Origin: JAVVHE01 sp032249695
GTDB taxonomy: Bacteria; Pseudomonadota; Alphaproteobacteria; Sphingomonadales; Sphingomonadaceae
Assembly: GCA_032249695.1 (NCBI GenBank)
Contig: JAVVHE010000008.1
Location: 59,844 to 123,843 of the forward strand
Length of the DNA stretch: 64,000 bases
Direction: 5' to 3'
The notes beneath the pieces were generated by a model that was given only the letters and a program-made list of their open reading frames with translations, made no database searches and had not been told where the DNA came from. How positions within the stretch are numbered: position 1 is the first letter of the stretch; every line of letters begins with the position of its first letter. The translations under genes and the position numbers were made by a program. Shown here in pieces: positions 61,077-64,000 of this stretch.

Positions 61077-61667
61077 GTGGCCGGAGGACGCCGACGTTCG
61101 CGCCCCGCCGCGGCCCCGCCGTCGCAACCTGTGCGTGGCGGGTTGGCGAGCAAGCTGATGGTGCTGCTGCCGATCGTGGCCGTTGCGGGCCTTGGCGTCG
61201 CACTCGTCACCAGCGATTCCCCCAAGCGCGGGGCGGCCGTCACGGCAAAGCCCGTTCCGTACTTTCAGCTGCCCGGATACGACGCCTTCCACCCGGGCCT
61301 TGCCAATCACGATCTGACACGCGGCACGGTGACGGTGGTGAACGTGTTCGCCAGTTGGTGCAAACCCTGCATCACCGAAGCGCCGCAGCTGGCCAAGCTG
61401 TCGCGCGACCGGATCGTCGTCCACGGCATTGCGGTGCGCGATGATCCCCGGGCGCTGTTCGGATTCTTCTCCAAGCTCGGCACCAATCCCTATCGCCGGA
61501 TCGGCATGGACAGTTCTGGCGAGATCGCGCGCAAGCTTGGCGTCACCGCGCTTCCCGAAACGATTGTGTTTGATGGCATCGGCGCCATCCGCTGGCGGCA
61601 GCGCGGCGAACTGACGCCCGCCGCGATGGAGAGCCTGCGCAACGCCGTCACTGGCGCGGATCAGTAG
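61077..61667 (+). CDS. ccmG: Thiol:disulfide interchange protein CcmG/DsbE
   Basis: A 196-residue membrane-anchored thioredoxin-fold protein with an N-terminal helix (LMVLLPIVAVAGLGVALV), the active-site motif NVFASWCKPCITEAP and cis-Pro in GVTALPETIVFDG. It keeps apocytochrome c cysteines reduced. It starts at GTG 61077, 8 bases after ccmE. In many relatives ccmF lies between these two genes but here it does not. Confidence 0.92.
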   Translation: MAGGRRRSRPAAAPPSQPVRGGLASKLMVLLPIVAVAGLGVALVTSDSPKRGAAVTAKPVPYFQLPGYDAFHPGLANHDLTRGTVTVVNVFASWCKPCITEAPQLAKLSRDRIVVHGIAVRDDPRALFGFFSKLGTNPYRRIGMDSSGEIARKLGVTALPETIVFDGIGAIRWRQRGELTPAAMESLRNAVTGADQ

Positions 61668-61798
61668 CCCGGTGCGGCGGTGCGTGCGCTTGTTCGGTGC
61701 AGCCCCGCTCCGTATAGATCGTTCAGAGCACGGGCGCAGCGTAGAAGCCGCGGCGTCCCGCTTAGAATGTTTGCGGCTGCGAGAGGATTGGCGTGATA

Positions 61799-62932
61799 AT
61801 GCGGTTGAGGCACTGGATCTTGGCGTTCGGGCTGCTCGCCGCCCCGGTTGCAGCGAGTGCACAGACCCCGCTCGGCAAGCCCAATACCGCGCCCGCCGGC
61901 CTAGCTGCCGAGAAGCCGGCCGAGGTGAACCTTCTGGGCGAGAAGCGCGATCCAGCCCAGCTGAAGGCCGAGCTAAGCGCGCCAAAGGGTGGACAGGACG
62001 TCAGTCGTGGCAAGCCGGAACCCGGCGTCCAGGATCGCACCCGGATGGATCCGCTCGTCGGCCATCCACTGCCGGATGGAACCGGCCTACAACCCGCCGT
62101 GACGCCGATTGCCGAAAAGGGCCGGTGGATGAACGACGTGCTGCTTGAGCCGTTGATGGCAGCAGTCGTCGTCGTGGTGTTCGGCCTCTTGGGCTACGCT
62201 ATGATCAGTTTCCGCCGGAAGGACGGGAAGGAGCCGCAGCGCTTCAGCCACAATACGCTGGTAGAAGTCGCCTGGACGACAATTCCGGTCATCATTCTTG
62301 TCGTGATCGCGGTGCCGAGTTTCCAGCTTCTCGCCAGCCAGTACGATCCGCCCAAGCCCGATCTGACGGTCAAGGCGATCGGCCACCAGTGGTACTGGGA
62401 ATATCAGTATCCCGATAATGGCGGCTGGGGCTTCGACAGCGTGATGCTGACCGACGAGAAGGCGGCTGCCGAGGGATCGCCGCGACTGCTGGAGGTTGAC
62501 AACCGCCTGGTCGTGCCTGCGGGCGCGACGGTGAAAGTGCTGGTGACCGGTGCCGACGTTGGCCACAGCTGGGCCGTGCCAGCCTTCTGGGTGAAGATGG
62601 ACGGCTGGCCGGGCCGGATCAACGAGACGTGGTTCAAGACCGACCGGCCGGGCGTCTATTACGGACAATGTTCGGAGTTGTGCGGTGTCAACCACGGCTA
62701 CATGCCGGTGGTCGTCGAGGTGCTGCCCAAGCCGCAATTCGCCGCGTGGCTTGCGGCCAAGCAGAAGGAAAACGGCGTTGCGCCGGGTGCGGGATCCGCG
62801 GAGGCGCAAAGTGCTGCGGCGGCCGGATCGAGTAGCGCATCCGCCCCTGCACCCGCGTCGCCGTCCGCAGCGGTCGCAGCCGAGGCCGGAGCCGCCGCAG
62901 CGACGCCCGTAGCGACCGCGCAAGCCAAGTAA
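61799..62932 (+). CDS. ctaC: Cytochrome c oxidase subunit II
   Basis: A 377-residue aa3-type oxidase subunit. It has a signal peptide, two membrane helices (LMAAVVVVVFGLLGYAMISF and TTIPVIILVVIAVPSFQLLA), the aromatic electron-entry patch IGHQWYWEYQYPD and the CuA centre in CSELCGVNHGYMPVVVEV. The last 60 residues are a low-complexity Ala/Ser/Pro tail. An in-frame GTG at 61793 with a closer GAGAGGA site is an equal start candidate. ctaD follows. Confidence 0.94.
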   Translation: MRLRHWILAFGLLAAPVAASAQTPLGKPNTAPAGLAAEKPAEVNLLGEKRDPAQLKAELSAPKGGQDVSRGKPEPGVQDRTRMDPLVGHPLPDGTGLQPAVTPIAEKGRWMNDVLLEPLMAAVVVVVFGLLGYAMISFRRKDGKEPQRFSHNTLVEVAWTTIPVIILVVIAVPSFQLLASQYDPPKPDLTVKAIGHQWYWEYQYPDNGGWGFDSVMLTDEKAAAEGSPRLLEVDNRLVVPAGATVKVLVTGADVGHSWAVPAFWVKMDGWPGRINETWFKTDRPGVYYGQCSELCGVNHGYMPVVVEVLPKPQFAAWLAAKQKENGVAPGAGSAEAQSAAAAGSSSASAPAPASPSAAVAAEAGAAAATPVATAQAK

Positions 62933-62958
62933 TCACAAAGCGAACAGAGAGAGCCAGC

Positions 62959-64000
62959 ATGGCCAGCCACGCCCCAGCAGTCGACTTCTTCGCACCGCAC
63001 GCCGAGCCGCACGGTCATGGCCGTTCGGATCATGCCGATCACACACCCGGCTTCTTCCAGCGCTGGTTCTTCTCGACGAACCACAAGGATATCGGGACGC
63101 TTTATCTGATCTTCGCGATCATCGCCGGGTTGATCGGTGGAGCGCTGTCGGGCGCGATGCGCATGGAGCTGGCGCACCCGGGGCTACAATATTTTCAAAG
63201 CATCTCGGCGTTCCTGCACGGACCGGGCGCGAGCACTCCTGACGCCGCCAAGCACTTATGGAATGTGTTTATCACCGCGCACGGTTTGATCATGATCTTC
63301 TTCATGGTCATGCCTGCGATGATCGGTGGTTTCGGCAACTGGTTCGTGCCCATCATGATCGGCGCGCCGGACATGGCGTTCCCGCGCATGAACAACATCA
63401 GCTTCTGGCTGATCGTTCCGGCATTCCTGCTGCTCTGTGCGTCGATGTTCGCCGATGGTCCGGCGGGCTTCCAAGGCGCTGGTACCGGATGGACGGTCTA
63501 CCCACCGCTATCGACTTCGGGCCACCCGGGGCCTTCGGTCGATATGGCGATCCTGTCGCTTCACCTTGCAGGTATCAGCTCCATCCTTGGAGCGATCAAC
63601 TTCATCACGACGATTTTTAACATGCGTGCGCCGGGAATGACGCTGCACAAGATGCCGTTGTTCGTGTGGGCGGTGCTGGTAACGGCGTTCTTGCTGCTGC
63701 TGTCGTTGCCGGTTCTGGCCGGTGCGATTACCATGTTGTTGACCGATCGCAATTTCGGCACCACCTTCTTCGCTCCCGAAGGCGGTGGCGACCCGGTATT
63801 GTATCAGCATCTGTTCTGGTTCTTCGGCCATCCTGAAGTCTATATCATGATCCTGCCGGGCTTCGGCATCGTCAGCCAGATCGTCGCCACGTTCAGTCGC
63901 AAGCCCGTGTTCGGCTATCTCGGCATGGCCTATGCGATGGTGGCGATCGGCTTCATTGGCTTCATCGTGTGGGCGCACCACATGTATACTGCTGGTCTCG
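62959..64000 (+). CDS. ctaD: Cytochrome c oxidase subunit I, 3' end outside window
   Basis: 347 codons are visible from ATG 62959. FFSTNHKDIGTLYLIFAI is the standard start. The low-spin haem His region HGLIMIFFMVMPAMIGGFGN, the D-channel Asn pair in FPRMNNISFWL, and the CuB/Tyr block WFFGHPEVYIMILPGFGIVS are present. The window ends in the helix with WAHHMYTAG (CuB His pair). It forms the terminal oxidase with ctaC. Confidence 0.97.
   Translation, partial: MASHAPAVDFFAPHAEPHGHGRSDHADHTPGFFQRWFFSTNHKDIGTLYLIFAIIAGLIGGALSGAMRMELAHPGLQYFQSISAFLHGPGASTPDAAKHLWNVFITAHGLIMIFFMVMPAMIGGFGNWFVPIMIGAPDMAFPRMNNISFWLIVPAFLLLCASMFADGPAGFQGAGTGWTVYPPLSTSGHPGPSVDMAILSLHLAGISSILGAINFITTIFNMRAPGMTLHKMPLFVWAVLVTAFLLLLSLPVLAGAITMLLTDRNFGTTFFAPEGGGDPVLYQHLFWFFGHPEVYIMILPGFGIVSQIVATFSRKPVFGYLGMAYAMVAIGFIGFIVWAHHMYTAGL

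Overview
The window is GC-rich chromosomal DNA, densely packed with genes that often overlap by 1-4 bases. The gene content points to an alphaproteobacterium of the Sphingomonadales (Sphingomonas or a close relative). The signs are a CpdR next to N-formylglutamate amidohydrolase and tRNA-Val, a CtrA-type regulator, a deoxyhypusine-synthase-like polyamine enzyme, a TonB-dependent receptor, a PEP-CTERM-like exported protein, the ccm and cta respiratory genes, and GC-rich mosaic palindromes scattered between (and inside) genes. There is no rRNA, CRISPR array, prophage or intact insertion sequence. The species assignment is inference.

Layout. 1-3.9 kb: DNA exonuclease (partial), PEP-CTERM-like protein, nusB, thiL (apparent 5' frameshift), queuosine-precursor transporter. 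3.9-8.9 kb: an accessory catabolic-looking group (DUF1838 protein, TonB-dependent receptor, Tat-exported amidase-like protein without the catalytic cysteine, DUF1330 protein). 8.9-9.7 kb: a small lower-GC patch with an exported-protein gene broken by an in-frame TAG and a small membrane protein. 9.7-13.7 kb: VOC protein, mnmA, CtrA-like regulator with an altered receiver, N-formylglutamate amidohydrolase, cpdR, tRNA-Val. 14.2-17.1 kb: acyl-CoA dehydrogenase plus APH-type kinase (a split version of ACAD11 / LvaC-LvaA) and a decayed hybrid histidine kinase. 17.3-21.2 kb: a cell-surface glycan-type operon (FAD oxidoreductase, GtrA, large polytopic membrane protein). 21.2-31 kb: mdh, DUF6481, DHA2 exporter, zapE, OprB porin, and valS with three extra segments. 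31-34 kb: cytochrome c, winged-helix protein, radC, membrane protein, small protein and a membrane-tethered LuxR-type regulator. 34.3-37.3 kb: rplY, pth, ychF, MaoC hydratase.

37.4-47.2 kb is a phenylacetate catabolism region. paaA-B-(LolA-like)-C-D-E is read leftward, a thiolase is also read leftward, and paaG-paaZ is read rightward. A TacA/TacT-type toxin-antitoxin pair sits between paaA and the thiolase. Together these genes would epoxidise phenylacetyl-CoA (PaaABCE), isomerise the ring (PaaG), open and oxidise it (PaaZ) and thiolyse the chain (PaaJ/PcaF). The ligase PaaK and the PaaF/PaaH functions are not in the window. 47.2-64 kb: mtnP, small acidic protein, dicarboxylate symporter, threonine dehydratase, ornithine decarboxylase with a DHS-like homospermidine synthase candidate, MAPEG protein, pdxA, rsmA, proS, lolCE/lolD, ccmCDE-ccmG (no ccmF here), and ctaC-ctaD (cytochrome c oxidase, cut by the right edge).

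The most interesting items are: palindromic repeats that have become protein-coding in valS, paaD and a LuxR-type gene; the cysteine-less amidase in its receptor cluster; the CtrA paralogue that lost the receiver lysine; the split ACAD/kinase pair; the TAG-interrupted secreted protein; and an array of TTTCCAC motifs spaced at about helical turns at 37.3 kb.
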